Source: Aromatoleum petrolei (GTDB taxonomy: Bacteria > Pseudomonadota > Gammaproteobacteria > Burkholderiales > Rhodocyclaceae). From it: 64,000 nt of DNA. Positions 1 to 10,756 of this stretch are shown piece after piece. A model generated the notes under the pieces. That model was given only the letters and a program-made list of their open reading frames with translations. It had not been told where the DNA came from and searched no databases. Made by a program: the position numbers and the translations under genes. The stretch lies in the NCBI RefSeq assembly GCF_017894385.1, contig NZ_CP059560.1:1054001-1118000 (forward strand), read 5' to 3'. Position 1 is the stretch's first letter. The number at the start of each line of letters is the position of its first letter.

Positions 1-948
1 CAGGCGTGTCGGCATGCCGTGGTCGCGGTAGTGCTGCTCGACGAAGGCCAGCGCGCCGTCAAGCGCTCCACAGCCCGCCGCGGCGCTCGGGAACTGGGGA
101 CGATCGCCGAGGTGGCGGCCGCCGCGCACCATCGCGATATTCACGCAGGTCAGCCCGCCCTCCTCGACCGCTGCGATGATGTCGACATCCTCGTCCCTGC
201 GGCTGTCGACATACTGCCGCTGCAGCACCGCCTGCAGCACGCGCACCTGGTCGCGGATCGCCGCCGCCTCCTCGAACGCGAGGCGCTCGGCGGCAGCGTG
301 CATGCGCGCGCTCAAGTCGTCGATGACCTCGGAGGCGCGCCCGTCGAGGAAGCGCGCAGCGAGCTTCACGTCGGCTGCGTAACTTTCGCTGTCGATCATC
401 CCGACGCACGGCGCGGTGCAACGCTTGATCTGGTGCAGCAGGCAAGGGCGGGAACGGTTCTGGAACACCGAGTTCTCGCACGTGCGCAGCTGGAAGGTCT
501 TCTGCAGCAGATGGATGCTTTCGCGCACGGCCCAGGCGTTCGGAAACGGGCCGAAGTATCGCGCGCCCTTCGAGAAGGCCCCCCGGTGGTAGGCCAGACG
601 GGGAAAATCGTCGCCGGAGAGCTCTATGTAGGGATAGGACTTGTCGTCGCGGAACAGGATGTTGTAGCGCGGCGCCAGACTCTTGATGAGATTGTTTTCG
701 AGGATCAGCGCCTCAGCCTCGGAACGCGTCGCCGTCACGTCGACGCGCCGGATCTGCGCGACCATCATGGCAATGCGCGGACTGGGCTGGGTGCGCTGGA
801 AGTAGCTCGACACCCGCCGCTTGAGGTTCTTGGCCTTGCCGACGTACAGCACACGCTCCTCGGCGCCTATCATGCGATAGACGCCAGGCTCCTCGGGTAC
901 CGTCTTCAGGAAGGCCTTGGCATCGAAAGGCGCGGCGGGCTCGCTCAT
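1..948 (-). CDS. uvrC: UvrABC system protein C (excinuclease subunit), N-terminal part, cut by window edge
   Basis: Nucleotide excision repair nuclease subunit; with UvrB it makes the 3' and 5' incisions around a lesion. The reading frame is open from an ATG at 946-948 to the left window edge (316 codons, no stop seen), so the C-terminal half (EndoV-like nuclease and HhH domains) is outside. The N-terminus shows the GIY-YIG nuclease: 'PGVYRMI' followed by '[18 protein letters not shown]'. A Cys cluster (CENS...[15 protein letters not shown]) and a UVR-type stretch ([12 protein letters not shown]...AAAIRDQV) follow, as in the family. It is the last visible gene of the minus-strand train, 29 bases after nagZ. 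uvrB lies separately at about 28-30 kb. Confidence 0.95.
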   Translation of the reverse strand, partial: MSEPAAPFDAKAFLKTVPEEPGVYRMIGAEERVLYVGKAKNLKRRVSSYFQRTQPSPRIAMMVAQIRRVDVTATRSEAEALILENNLIKSLAPRYNILFRDDKSYPYIELSGDDFPRLAYHRGAFSKGARYFGPFPNAWAVRESIHLLQKTFQLRTCENSVFQNRSRPCLLHQIKRCTAPCVGMIDSESYAADVKLAARFLDGRASEVIDDLSARMHAAAERLAFEEAAAIRDQVRVLQAVLQRQYVDSRRDEDVDIIAAVEEGGLTCVNIAMVRGGRHLGDRPQFPSAAAGCGALDGALAFVEQHYRDHGMPTRL

Positions 949-977
949 TGCCGGCAGGCTCGGAAGCGGACGAAGGC

Positions 978-2045
978 TCAGGCGAGCTCTTCGGGTATCT
1001 CGACGATGGCCGCTCGCGCCTGCTGGTAGGCCGGGCTGAGTTCGAGCGCGAACGCATCGCAGAACTGCGGACGCGCACGCAAGGCCGCGATCCGCGCCCG
1101 ACTCTCGGCCTGCACGTCGGGAACCCAGCGGTCGAGCAGATCGGCGGCCAGATCCGGGCGATTGCACACCAGCACCATGTCGCAGCCGGCCGCATAGGCC
1201 GCCTTGGCACGTGCGAGGATATCGCCGGCCACGGCAGCCCCTTCCATCGTCAGGTCGTCGCTGAAAACGACCCCCTTGAAGCCCACGCGCCCGCGCAGGA
1301 CGTCCTGCAACCAGAAGGGCGAGAAGCCCGCAGGATTCGGGTCGACCTTCGGGTAGATGACGTGCGCAGGCATGACGCCGGAGAGCTGGCGGCCGATGCG
1401 ATGGCGATAGGGCATGACGTCCTCGTTCCAGATCGCGTCGAACTCGCGCTCATCGACGGGAATCTCGAGGTGCGAATCCGCCTCGACGAAACCGTGTCCG
1501 GGGAAGTGCTTGCCCACGCACCCCATCCCGGCCTCGGCCATGCCCGCGGCAAGAGCCTGGGCGAGCGATGCCGCGACCTGCGGGTCGCGATGGAAGGAGC
1601 GGTCCCCGATCACGCGGCTGCAGCCGTAATCGAGGTCGAGCACCGGCGCGAAGCTGAGATCGACGCCGTGCGCGAGCAGCTCGGACGCGAGCACGAAGCC
1701 GACGGCGCGCGCCGCATCCAGGGCCGCCACGTGGTCGCCCGCCCACATCTGCCCGAGCCGGCGCATCGAAGGCAGGCGAGTGAAACCTTCGGTGCGGAAG
1801 CGCTGCACGCGCCCGCCTTCGTGGTCGACCGCGATCACCAGCGCCGGGTCGCGCAAGGCGTGGATGTCGGCCGTCAGCGCGGAAAGCTGTTCCGATCCGG
1901 TGAAGTTGCGCGCGAACAGGATCACCCCGCCGACCAGCGGGTCGCACAGGCGCTCCCGCTCCTCGTCCGTGAGCGCGGTGCCCGCGACATCCAGCATCAC
2001 CGGCCCGAGGGGCAGGCGCAACGTGTCTTGAGTCGTCGAATTCAT
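978..2045 (-). CDS. nagZ: Beta-N-acetylhexosaminidase (peptidoglycan recycling)
   Basis: Glycoside hydrolase family 3 enzyme that removes GlcNAc from anhydro-muropeptides in the cytoplasm during peptidoglycan recycling. 355 residues, the normal single-domain length. The GH3/NagZ signature is clear: 'LFARNF' and '[11 protein letters not shown]' near the N-terminus, the 'GKHFPGHG' loop followed by 'DSHLEIP', and '[13 protein letters not shown]' carrying the nucleophile Asp. The ATG overlaps the acpS stop by four bases (ATGA), suggesting translational coupling. Housekeeping gene; no sign of transfer. Confidence 0.95.
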   Translation of the reverse strand: MNSTTQDTLRLPLGPVMLDVAGTALTDEERERLCDPLVGGVILFARNFTGSEQLSALTADIHALRDPALVIAVDHEGGRVQRFRTEGFTRLPSMRRLGQMWAGDHVAALDAARAVGFVLASELLAHGVDLSFAPVLDLDYGCSRVIGDRSFHRDPQVAASLAQALAAGMAEAGMGCVGKHFPGHGFVEADSHLEIPVDEREFDAIWNEDVMPYRHRIGRQLSGVMPAHVIYPKVDPNPAGFSPFWLQDVLRGRVGFKGVVFSDDLTMEGAAVAGDILARAKAAYAAGCDMVLVCNRPDLAADLLDRWVPDVQAESRARIAALRARPQFCDAFALELSPAYQQARAAIVEIPEELA

Positions 2046-2422
2046 GTCTTCTCGATCAGCGCAAACGCGACCACGTATTCGTTCTCGTCACTCAGCGTGA
2101 GGTGCGCATTCAGACCGCGCTCCTGCATGTAGGCCGCGAGCCCAGCGTCGAACATATAGACCGGCTTGCCGAGACCATCGTGCCCGACCCGCACTGCATG
2201 CAGCGTCGCTGGGACGGCAACGCCCGTCCCCAGGGCCTTGCCGAAGGCTTCCTTCGCGGCGAAACGCTTCGCAAGGAAGCGGGCCGGATCGCGGCTCGCC
2301 CTGAAGCCGTCGCGCTCGTCGCCGATCGCAAGGATGCGCGCCGCGAAGCGCTCACCATTGCGCTCCAGGGCGGAACTCAGGCGGGCGATCTGTACGATGT
2401 CGGTTCCGATACCGTGAATCAT
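2042..2422 (-). CDS. acpS: Holo-[acyl-carrier-protein] synthase
   Basis: Transfers 4'-phosphopantetheine from CoA to apo-ACP, activating the AcpP encoded at 16.5 kb. 126 residues, the normal length. It starts with the typical 'GIGTDIVQIARL' (metal-binding Asp) and has 'RFLAKRFAAKEAFGKALGTG', the second conserved acidic/KEA motif, and 'HLTLSDENEYVVAFA' at the end. It follows pdxJ by 10 bases and overlaps nagZ by four. The pdxJ-acpS pairing is common in proteobacteria. Confidence 0.96.
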   Translation of the reverse strand: MIHGIGTDIVQIARLSSALERNGERFAARILAIGDERDGFRASRDPARFLAKRFAAKEAFGKALGTGVAVPATLHAVRVGHDGLGKPVYMFDAGLAAYMQERGLNAHLTLSDENEYVVAFALIEKT

Positions 2423-2432
2423 CCGCGGACGC

Positions 2433-3188
2433 TCAGCAGCCCTGTCCCGCAGCCTCGCGCATCAGGCGCTTCATCTCCCGCACCGCCTCGCGCATGCCCG
2501 AAAATACGGCCCGGCTGACGATGGCGTGGCCGATGTGCAGTTCACGCACGCCTGCGAGCCGCGCGACCGGCTGCACGTTGTAGTAGTTGAGCGCATGGCC
2601 CGCATTGAAGCGCATGCCCAGGCCCCGGATCGCCTCGCCCGCATCGCATATCTTCGCGATCTCGGCCAGCACCGACGCGCTTTCGGCGTCCCGTCCGGCA
2701 TTGTGGAACGCGTGTGCGTAAGGCCCGGTATGGATCTCGCACACGCGCGCGCCAATGCGCGCGGCTGCCTCAACCTGCGCGATCTCCGCGTCGATGAATA
2801 CGCTGGTGACGATGCCGGCATCCGCCAGGCGCCCCACGACGCTCTTCAGCCGCTCTTCCTGCGCAATGACGTCGAGTCCGCCTTCGGTCGTCACCTCGTG
2901 CCGGCCCTCGGGCACCAGCATCGCCATCTCGGGCTTCAGCCGGCACGCGATCCCGACCATCTCATCGGTCGCCGCCATCTCCAGGTTGAGCTTGACCTGC
3001 GTCAGCTCGCGCAGGCGGCGCACGTCCTCGTCCTGGATGTGACGCCGATCCTCGCGCAGATGCACAGTGATGCCGTCGGCGCCACCCAGATGCGCCTCCA
3101 CGGCCGCCCACACGGGGTCCGGTTCCCAAGTGCGGCGCGCCTGGCGCAGCGTCGCCACGTGGTCGATATTCACGCCGAGTTCGATCAC
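2433..3188 (-). CDS. pdxJ: Pyridoxine 5'-phosphate synthase
   Basis: Condenses 3-amino-2-oxopropyl phosphate with deoxyxylulose 5-phosphate to pyridoxine 5'-phosphate, the last ring-forming step of the DXP-dependent vitamin B6 route. 251 residues with the family opening 'LGVNIDHVATLRQARRT', then 'GADGITVHLREDRRHI', 'NLEMAATDEM', 'CLVPE'-type strand (AMLVPEGRHEVTTEGG) and 'HIGHAIVSRAVF' at the C-terminus. Its ATG overlaps the recO stop by four bases, so it is probably translated from the same mRNA as recO and acpS. Confidence 0.97.
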   Translation of the reverse strand: MIELGVNIDHVATLRQARRTWEPDPVWAAVEAHLGGADGITVHLREDRRHIQDEDVRRLRELTQVKLNLEMAATDEMVGIACRLKPEMAMLVPEGRHEVTTEGGLDVIAQEERLKSVVGRLADAGIVTSVFIDAEIAQVEAAARIGARVCEIHTGPYAHAFHNAGRDAESASVLAEIAKICDAGEAIRGLGMRFNAGHALNYYNVQPVARLAGVRELHIGHAIVSRAVFSGMREAVREMKRLMREAAGQGC

Positions 3189-3907
3189 AGCTCCAGCAAC
3201 TCCTTTAAGACCCGGCGCGACTGCAGCGTCTGACCGCCGAGATAATGATTGATCAGCATGCGCAGCAAGGCCTTGCTCTGCGCCAGCGTTTCGGGGCGGG
3301 AGAAATCGTCGTGCTCCATGTCGAGCAGCGTCTGCCCGCTCGTTGCCGCCACATCGCCAGTCCCTTCCGGAACCGGTACCGGGCCGCGCTCGATTATATA
3401 GAGGTAGTCGGCGCGAGGATCGAGCGGCGCACCCGAGTCGCCGTCCGCAGCGAGACCGATGCCATAGCCCAGCTCACGCAGCAGTGCGAGCTCGAAGCGG
3501 CGCAGGATCGGCTCCTGCGGCTCGCCGCGACCGAGGCAGGCGATCGCGCGGGCGTAGGCATCGAACAACACGGGATGCGGGTCCTCGCGGGCCGTCAGCC
3601 GGACCATCAGTTCGTTCAGGTAGTAGCCGCACATCAGCGCACGACCGACAAGCAGGGGCTGCCCGCCGGAGCGCTCGGCGCGCACGAGCGTCTTCACCTC
3701 GCCGCCACCCGACCAATCCAGCAGCAGTGGCTGGAAGGCCATGATGACGCCACGCAGGGCCGACATCGGGCGCCGTGCGCCCTTTGCCACCAGCGCGACG
3801 CGGCCATGATCGCGCGAGAAGACCTCGACGATGAGGCTGGTCTCGCGCCAGGGATGGGAATGCAGGACGAAGCCCGGCTGTCCGTCGACGCGCTGCTTCT
3901 GGCTCAC
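3185..3907 (-). CDS. recO: DNA repair protein RecO
   Basis: Recombination mediator that helps load RecA on SSB-coated gaps with RecR (RecFOR pathway). 240 residues, the usual length. N-terminal OB fold: 'GFVLHSHPWRETSLIVEVFSR' and 'VALVAKGARRPMSALRG'; then the helical domain with 'CGYYLNELMVRL' and 'RRFELALLRELGYG'. Zinc-finger cysteines found in some RecO proteins are absent, as in most proteobacterial members. It sits 21 bases after era and overlaps pdxJ by four; rnc-era-recO-pdxJ is a widely conserved order. Confidence 0.95.
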   Translation of the reverse strand: MSQKQRVDGQPGFVLHSHPWRETSLIVEVFSRDHGRVALVAKGARRPMSALRGVIMAFQPLLLDWSGGGEVKTLVRAERSGGQPLLVGRALMCGYYLNELMVRLTAREDPHPVLFDAYARAIACLGRGEPQEPILRRFELALLRELGYGIGLAADGDSGAPLDPRADYLYIIERGPVPVPEGTGDVAATSGQTLLDMEHDDFSRPETLAQSKALLRMLINHYLGGQTLQSRRVLKELLEL

Positions 3908-3928
3908 GGCGGCACGCGTCCGCAGGTC

Positions 3929-4855
3929 TTATTCGTAGCCCAGGCTCTTGAGGGCGCGTTCGTCATCCGCCCAGCCGCTCTTGACCTTGACCCACACCTC
4001 GAGAAACACCTTGCCGTCGAACAGCTGCTCGAGTTCGACACGCGCCTCCGAGGCGATGCGCTTGAGCTGCTCGCCCCCCTTGCCGATGACGATCGCCTTG
4101 TGACTGGCACGGTCGACGACCACCGCGGCATGGATGCGACGCAGATTTCCTTCCGTTTCGAACTTCTCGATCTCCACGGCAATGCCGTACGGCAGTTCGT
4201 CTCCCAACAGGCGGAAGAGTTTCTCACGCAGGAATTCGGCAGCGAGGAACCGCTCGCTGCGATCGGTGACCTCGTCCTCGCCATACATCGGCGCGCCCTC
4301 GGGCAACAGCGGCGTCACCGCGCGCAGCAACTGCTCGACGTTGGTCCCCCGCTCAGCGCTGAGCGGGACGATCTCGGTGAAAGGAAAGGCATCCTTCACG
4401 CGCGCGATGAAGGGCAGCAGCTGGGTCTTGTCGGCAAGCCGGTCGACCTTGTTGATGACCAGAACCACATTTCCTTCCTTCGGCAGCACCTCGACGACCT
4501 TGCGGTCGTCTTCCCCGAAGCGACCGGCCTCGATCACGAAGAGCACCAGATCCACGTCGGCGAGTACTTGCGACACCGTCCGGTTCATCGAACGGTTGAG
4601 CGCATTGCGATGCTTGGTCTGGAAACCGGGCGTATCGACGAAGACGAACTGCGCCTCATCGTTCGTCAGGATTCCGGTGACGCGATGGCGCGTCGTCTGC
4701 GCCTTGCGCGACACAATACTGATCTTCTGCCCGATCAGACGGTTCAACAGTGTCGACTTGCCAACGTTGGGTCGGCCGACGATGGCAACGAATCCCGTGC
4801 GGAACCCTTCGGGCGCGGCGGCGGGCCCGCTTTCCGGGCCAATATTCTCGTTCAT
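3929..4855 (-). CDS. era: GTPase Era, 16S rRNA-binding
   Basis: Essential GTPase that binds the 3' end of 16S rRNA and assists 30S maturation at the inner membrane. 308 residues from the ATG at 4853-4855, which overlaps the rnc stop by two bases (ATGA); a longer reading frame upstream is only the out-of-frame shadow of rnc. GTPase motifs: G1 'GRPNVGKST' at about residue 25, G3 'VDTPGF', G4 'NKVD', G5 'SAERG'. The C-terminal KH domain shows '[18 protein letters not shown]'. Translational coupling to rnc fits the two proteins' joint role in rRNA processing. Confidence 0.97.
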   Translation of the reverse strand: MNENIGPESGPAAAPEGFRTGFVAIVGRPNVGKSTLLNRLIGQKISIVSRKAQTTRHRVTGILTNDEAQFVFVDTPGFQTKHRNALNRSMNRTVSQVLADVDLVLFVIEAGRFGEDDRKVVEVLPKEGNVVLVINKVDRLADKTQLLPFIARVKDAFPFTEIVPLSAERGTNVEQLLRAVTPLLPEGAPMYGEDEVTDRSERFLAAEFLREKLFRLLGDELPYGIAVEIEKFETEGNLRRIHAAVVVDRASHKAIVIGKGGEQLKRIASEARVELEQLFDGKVFLEVWVKVKSGWADDERALKSLGYE

Positions 4856-5529
4856 GACTTCCTCAACTGCGCCAGCGCGTTCTCGGCCGACTGCTGTTCG
4901 GCGGCGCGACGACTCGCGCCGCGCCCGGTGGTGCGGATCTTCAGCGCGTTGACCTCGCAGGTGACCTCGAATTCCTGCGCGTGCGCCTCGCCGTGCACCT
5001 TCACCGTCGTGTAGGTCGGGAGCGCCAGCCGGCGCCCCTGCAGGTACTCCTGCAGCGCCGTCTTCGGGTCCTTGGCGGCCACGCGGGGATCGATCTCTGC
5101 GATCAGAGGTGCATACAGGCGATCGATCACGGCCTTGGCCGCGTCGAAGCCCTGATCGAGGAACACCGCCGCGAAAGTCGCCTCCATTGCGTCGGCGAGG
5201 ATGGAGGGCCGGCGGAACCCGCCGCTCTTCATTTCCCCCTCGCCCAGGCGCAGGTACTCGCCGAGTTCCAGCGCGCGGGCAATGCGGTGCAAGCCGTCCT
5301 GGCAAACCAGCGAAGCCCGCAGGCGGGACATCTCCCCCTCGCGCAACTCACCGAATCGTTCGAACAGCGCAATCGCGACGACGCAATTGAGGATGCTGTC
5401 ACCGAGAAACTCAAGGCGCTCGTTGTTGGGTTGCCCGAAACTGCGGTGCGTGAGAGCCTGCTCCAGCAGCGCGCGGTTCCCAAACTGGTGCCCGATGCCT
5501 CGCTGGAAGCGATCAAGATTGACTGCCAC
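4852..5529 (-). CDS. rnc: Ribonuclease III
   Basis: Double-strand-specific endoribonuclease for rRNA and mRNA processing. 225 residues. The endonuclease domain carries the signature '[17 protein letters not shown]' (catalytic acidic residues), with a second acidic '[14 protein letters not shown]'; the dsRNA-binding domain occupies the last 70 residues ('[15 protein letters not shown]' and '[18 protein letters not shown]'). The start is a GTG at 5527-5529 sharing its G with the TAG stop of the upstream DUF4845 gene. The 3' end overlaps era. Confidence 0.97.
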   Translation of the reverse strand: MAVNLDRFQRGIGHQFGNRALLEQALTHRSFGQPNNERLEFLGDSILNCVVAIALFERFGELREGEMSRLRASLVCQDGLHRIARALELGEYLRLGEGEMKSGGFRRPSILADAMEATFAAVFLDQGFDAAKAVIDRLYAPLIAEIDPRVAAKDPKTALQEYLQGRRLALPTYTTVKVHGEAHAQEFEVTCEVNALKIRTTGRGASRRAAEQQSAENALAQLRKS

Positions 5530-5894
5530 TATCTTCCGATCGTCGTCGCTTTGAAGTCGATCAGCAGGCTGACGTTGGCCACCACCGGCACCTGGCGCGA
5601 ATACTCGACGTCGATCACAACCTTGCCGCCATCTTTGCGAATGTCGAGATCGGCCCCGGTGACCGTGACCACGTCGTCGATCTGCCCGCGGCGCTCGAAA
5701 CTCCGGCGCATGTCGGCGATCGACGCGCCGCCGTCGCCCTCATCGGCCACAAGTTTGATGATGCGCTGGATCGCAAAGTACTCATTCACCGCCGGAACTG
5801 CACGAAAGCCGATCAGCAGGACGAAGCCCAGAAGGCCGCCGACAACCAGTACGCTGATGGGGCTCATGCCCCGCTGCCATTTCATCATCCGCAT
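5529..5894 (-). CDS. DUF4845 family membrane-anchored protein
   Basis: A 121-residue protein of unknown function, placed between lepB and rnc as in many betaproteobacteria, where it is annotated DUF4845. One N-terminal transmembrane segment (about residues 12-30, 'SVLVVGGLLGFVLLIGF') follows a short basic start; the rest is a small soluble domain, probably periplasmic. The ATG at 5894 is preceded by GGAGACGGC, a fair ribosome site. It is 12 bases after lepB and shares one base with rnc. The conserved position suggests co-expression with lepB, but no role can be read from the sequence. Confidence 0.85.
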   Translation of the reverse strand: MRMMKWQRGMSPISVLVVGGLLGFVLLIGFRAVPAVNEYFAIQRIIKLVADEGDGGASIADMRRSFERRGQIDDVVTVTGADLDIRKDGGKVVIDVEYSRQVPVVANVSLLIDFKATTIGR

Positions 5895-5906
5895 GCCGTC
5901 TCCGTA

Positions 5907-6695
5907 TCAGTGGAACCCGCCAATCCGTTTCATGTCGTTGAAGTTGAACCAGATGAAGAACGCCCTGCCGACGATGTTCTCATCCGGGACGAACCCCCAG
6001 ACGCGGCTGTCGCTGCTCGCATCGCGATTGTCGCCCATCACGAAGTAATGCCCTTCGGGTACGGTGCAACGCACGCCGGACGTAGTATAGGTGCAGTTCT
6101 CCCGATGCGGATAATCAAGCACCTGCGGCACGAAGGGCGGCACGTCACGCTCGATCAGCACCGAATGCTCGACCGCGCCGAGCTTTTCCTGAAAACGCGG
6201 CGAGTAGTACAGGCGATCAGGATGCAGATAATCGTCCTGCGCGGTGATCGGCACCGCTTCGCCGTTGATGCGCAGACGCTTGTCGATGTACTCGATCCTG
6301 TCGCCCGGAAGCCCCACGACACGCTTGATGTAATCCATCGACGGATCGGCAGGATAGCGGAACACCATCACGTCACCGCGTTTCGGATTGTTCACCTCGA
6401 TGATCTTCTTGTTGATCACCGGCAGGCGGATGCCATAGGTCCACTTGTTGACGAGGATGAAATCACCGACGAGCAGCGTCGGAATCATCGAACCGGACGG
6501 AATCTTGAACGGCTCGACGATGAACGAACGCAGGCCAAACACGATCAGGATCACCGGGAAGAAACTGGCACCGTACTCGACCCACCACGGCGCGGGAGCA
6601 CCGGGAGCGCGACGCTTCTTGGCGTAGAAGCGGTCGATGACCCAAAGTATCGCCGTTGCCACCAGCAGCAGGAACAACACCAGCGCAAAATTCAC
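5907..6695 (-). CDS. lepB: Signal peptidase I
   Basis: Inner-membrane serine protease that cleaves Sec and Tat signal peptides. 262 residues. Two N-terminal membrane segments (residues 3-20 and about 41-60) are followed by the catalytic Ser in 'PSGSMIPTLLVGDFILVNK' and the catalytic Lys in 'DYIKRVVGLPGDR'; the C-terminal box 'GHYFVMGDNRDASSDSR' is typical. It is 52 bases downstream of lepA, the classic lepA-lepB pairing. Confidence 0.97.
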   Translation of the reverse strand: MNFALVLFLLLVATAILWVIDRFYAKKRRAPGAPAPWWVEYGASFFPVILIVFGLRSFIVEPFKIPSGSMIPTLLVGDFILVNKWTYGIRLPVINKKIIEVNNPKRGDVMVFRYPADPSMDYIKRVVGLPGDRIEYIDKRLRINGEAVPITAQDDYLHPDRLYYSPRFQEKLGAVEHSVLIERDVPPFVPQVLDYPHRENCTYTTSGVRCTVPEGHYFVMGDNRDASSDSRVWGFVPDENIVGRAFFIWFNFNDMKRIGGFH

Positions 6696-6747
6696 ACAGA
6701 CTCCGTTTCGTCGCGATTCAACGCGGCACCCCGCAGGGCGGCACCGC

Positions 6748-8544
<1,797 letters not shown>

Positions 8545-8551
8545 GCGCCAA

Positions 8552-8576
8552 CAAAAGAAAGGTGCCTCGCGGCACC
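8552..8576 (-). terminator. Hairpin plus U-rich tract between grx and lepA
   Basis: On the minus strand GGTGCC-GCGA-GGCACC (arms 8571-8576 and 8561-8566, tetraloop) is followed by TTTCTTTTG (8552-8560). It looks like a modest intrinsic terminator at the end of the rpoE-to-grx block. Its end is only seven bases from the lepA ATG, so it could also attenuate or modulate lepA expression. The stem has only six pairs. Confidence 0.5.
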
Positions 8577-8598
8577 CAATAAGTATCGGTTGAATCGG

Positions 8599-8865
8599 CT
8601 AAACGGCGGATTCTAGCGGAAAACGCCCGCAATAGGCACGGATCGCGCCCTCGTCCAGATGGTAATGACACAGCTCTGTGTCGCCGGCAAGGACGATGGG
8701 AACCAGTTCATCCCATTTGGCTTCAAGCGCCGGATCCGCATCGACGTCAAGAATGCGCACGCGCCATCCGAGTTCGGCAGCAAGCGGCAGCAGGCGATCG
8801 ACAAGTTCATGGCACAGGTGGCACCACTCGCGGCTCATCACGGTCAATTCGCGCACCACGCTCAA
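8599..8865 (-). CDS. Glutaredoxin-family (thioredoxin-fold) small protein
   Basis: 88 residues with a thioredoxin-like fold: an opening beta strand, 'SREWCHLCHELVDRL' with a CxxC redox pair (Cys-His-Leu-Cys), and a later cis-Pro position ('ELVPIVLAGD'). It matches the small DUF836-type glutaredoxin proteins. The start is a TTG at 8863-8865 overlapping the mucD stop (TTGA). A small thiol protein after mucD is a common betaproteobacterial arrangement; a link to envelope stress is inferred from position only. Confidence 0.8.
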   Translation of the reverse strand: MSVVRELTVMSREWCHLCHELVDRLLPLAAELGWRVRILDVDADPALEAKWDELVPIVLAGDTELCHYHLDEGAIRAYCGRFPLESAV

Positions 8866-10286
8866 TCTCCCGCCCTCAGCGTCACGTAGCTCGTTCCGGA
8901 ACCGCGATGCACCAGCAGCGTGACCAACTGGCCGTCCTTGATGTCGGCCGCCAGGCGCGTAAAGCCGTCCACCGTCTTCAGCGCGACCTGACGTCCACTG
9001 GACACCATCGCGAGCACGATGTCCCCGACCTGCAGGTCGGCGCGTGCTGCAGCCCCCTGCGCCCGCTCGATAACCAGCCCGTGCTCCACATTGCGTTCAC
9101 GCTTCTGCGCCGGGGTCGGCAATCCGAGCACCAGCCCGAGCTTATTGGAAGCTGGCTGGGCGCGCTCGCTTCGACGCGAGCGCGGAGCACCTTCGTCAGC
9201 CCATTCGCCGACCATGATGCCGACCTCGCGAAGCACACCCGCGCGGTACAGCGACAGGCTAACCTGAGCCCCGGGGCGGCTCGACGACACGATCCGTGGC
9301 AGGTCGCTAGACTCATCGACCGCCTTGCCGGCGAAACGCACGATCACGTCACCCTGTTGGATGCCCGCCCGCGCAGCCGGACCTTCGGGTTCGACGGCAC
9401 TCACGAGTGCTCCTTCAGCACGCGGCAGCGCGAAAGACTCCGCGAGCGAGCGCGTGACTTCCTGGATTGCAACGCCGATGCGTCCGCGCTGCACCCGTCC
9501 GCTGGCCTTGAGCTGCGCCTGGATCTCCATCGCGAGGTTGATCGGGATCGCAAAAGACAGCCCCATGAAACCACCGGTCTGGCTGTATATCTGCGAGTTG
9601 ATTCCGACCACTTCGCCCTTCAGGTTGAAAAGCGGCCCCCCCGAGTTGCCCGGATTGATCGCGACGTCCGTCTGGATGAAGGGCACGAAGTTCTCATCCG
9701 GAAGGCTGCGGCCCTTCGCGCTGACGATGCCGGCGGTCACCGAATGATCGAACCCGAAGGGCGATCCGATCGCGACGACCCATTCGCCGACCTGCAGCTT
9801 TTCCGGATCGCCAATCGCAAGGCGCGGCAAGTCCGTCGCATCAATCTTGATCAGCGCAACGTCGGAGCGCGCATCCGCCCCCACCACCCTTGCCCGGAAC
9901 TCACGCTTGTCTACCAGGCGGACGATAATCTCCTCTGCGCCCTCGACGACATGCGCATTGGTGAGAATATAACCGTCGGCGCTCACGATGAACCCGGAGC
10001 CGAGCGACTTGTTGTCAGGGTCGATGCGAGGATGCTCGGGCTTGCGCGGAACGAAGCGCCGAAAGAAATCGAACATCGGATCATCCGGCGAGAGTTGGGG
10101 AAAGCCGGGCCCCGCGCCCTTGCCCGCCTGGGCAGCGCTGATGTTCACCACGGCCGCACCATGTCGCTGCACGATCTGCGTGAAATCGGGCAAAGCGATC
10201 ACGCCGCCCGCGGCATATGCGGAGGTGACCGCAAACGCGCACGACAGCGCAAAGACAATCGCGCGCAGCAGACGTCCGAGGTTCAT
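8862..10286 (-). CDS. mucD: Periplasmic serine protease, DegP/MucD type
   Basis: Envelope quality-control protease/chaperone of the HtrA family. 474 residues from the ATG at 10284-10286. A signal peptide is plain (basic start, 'AIVFALSCAFAVTSAYA'). The trypsin-like domain shows the triad: His in 'ILTNAHVV', Asp in 'ARSDVALIKID', Ser in 'NPGNSGGPL'. Two PDZ domains follow (about residues 265-350 and 380-465). The chosen ATG overlaps the rseC stop (ATGA), though AGGAGG sits only one base before it; a GTG-type start nine codons upstream is the alternative. Placement after rpoE-rseABC matches algU-mucABCD in Pseudomonas. Confidence 0.95.
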   Translation of the reverse strand: MNLGRLLRAIVFALSCAFAVTSAYAAGGVIALPDFTQIVQRHGAAVVNISAAQAGKGAGPGFPQLSPDDPMFDFFRRFVPRKPEHPRIDPDNKSLGSGFIVSADGYILTNAHVVEGAEEIIVRLVDKREFRARVVGADARSDVALIKIDATDLPRLAIGDPEKLQVGEWVVAIGSPFGFDHSVTAGIVSAKGRSLPDENFVPFIQTDVAINPGNSGGPLFNLKGEVVGINSQIYSQTGGFMGLSFAIPINLAMEIQAQLKASGRVQRGRIGVAIQEVTRSLAESFALPRAEGALVSAVEPEGPAARAGIQQGDVIVRFAGKAVDESSDLPRIVSSSRPGAQVSLSLYRAGVLREVGIMVGEWADEGAPRSRRSERAQPASNKLGLVLGLPTPAQKRERNVEHGLVIERAQGAAARADLQVGDIVLAMVSSGRQVALKTVDGFTRLAADIKDGQLVTLLVHRGSGTSYVTLRAGD

Positions 10287-10756
10287 CCCTCCTGCGCCCC
10301 TGCCACACCACATCCTGCGCTCCCGCGCACCATCTCGATCTCGAAGCCGTGTCGCACGGTGCGGCTACGGAACACCATATGATTGACCCCGAGCGCAACA
10401 GCAAGACCGGCCAGCCCGCCCACCGCCGTGCTCAGGTCCTGAGCACCGAAGTCGGCCAATGCGCTACCCAGCGCGGCGCCGATCAGCAGCAGTGCGACGG
10501 ACAGGCCGTAGCCCAGCAGCGCACCCCGCAACGGCGCACCATCGTGCATCCGCAGGCACACCAGCTCGCCCGGCCGGACATCGATCGAGTTCGGCACCGC
10601 GAACACTTCATTCGGCGCCTTCAACGCATACGCGATTCCCGTCGAACGGCAGCCGCCCGGCTCATCGCAGCGTCCGCAGCCGCCCGCCCGCTCGGTGAGA
10701 CGAACCCAGGCGCGCCCGCCTTCGACCCGATCGACGATGCCCTGCGCCTCATTCAT
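10283..10756 (-). CDS. rseC: RseC/MucC family sigma-E regulatory membrane protein
   Basis: 157 residues, a positive regulator of sigma-E in some species and also linked to the SoxR-reducing system. The N-terminal domain has a Cys cluster 'GGCGRCDEPGGC'; two membrane segments follow ('LSVALLLIGAALGSALA' and 'AVGGLAGLAVALGVNHMVF'). It overlaps rseB by four bases at its start and mucD by four at its end, so it belongs to the rpoE operon. Confidence 0.9.
   Translation of the reverse strand: MNEAQGIVDRVEGGRAWVRLTERAGGCGRCDEPGGCRSTGIAYALKAPNEVFAVPNSIDVRPGELVCLRMHDGAPLRGALLGYGLSVALLLIGAALGSALADFGAQDLSTAVGGLAGLAVALGVNHMVFRSRTVRHGFEIEMVRGSAGCGVAGAQEG

Noticed and set aside
3245..5014. 589-codon plus-strand open frame across recO and era
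   Set aside because: Crosses two conserved minus-strand genes and shows no family resemblance.
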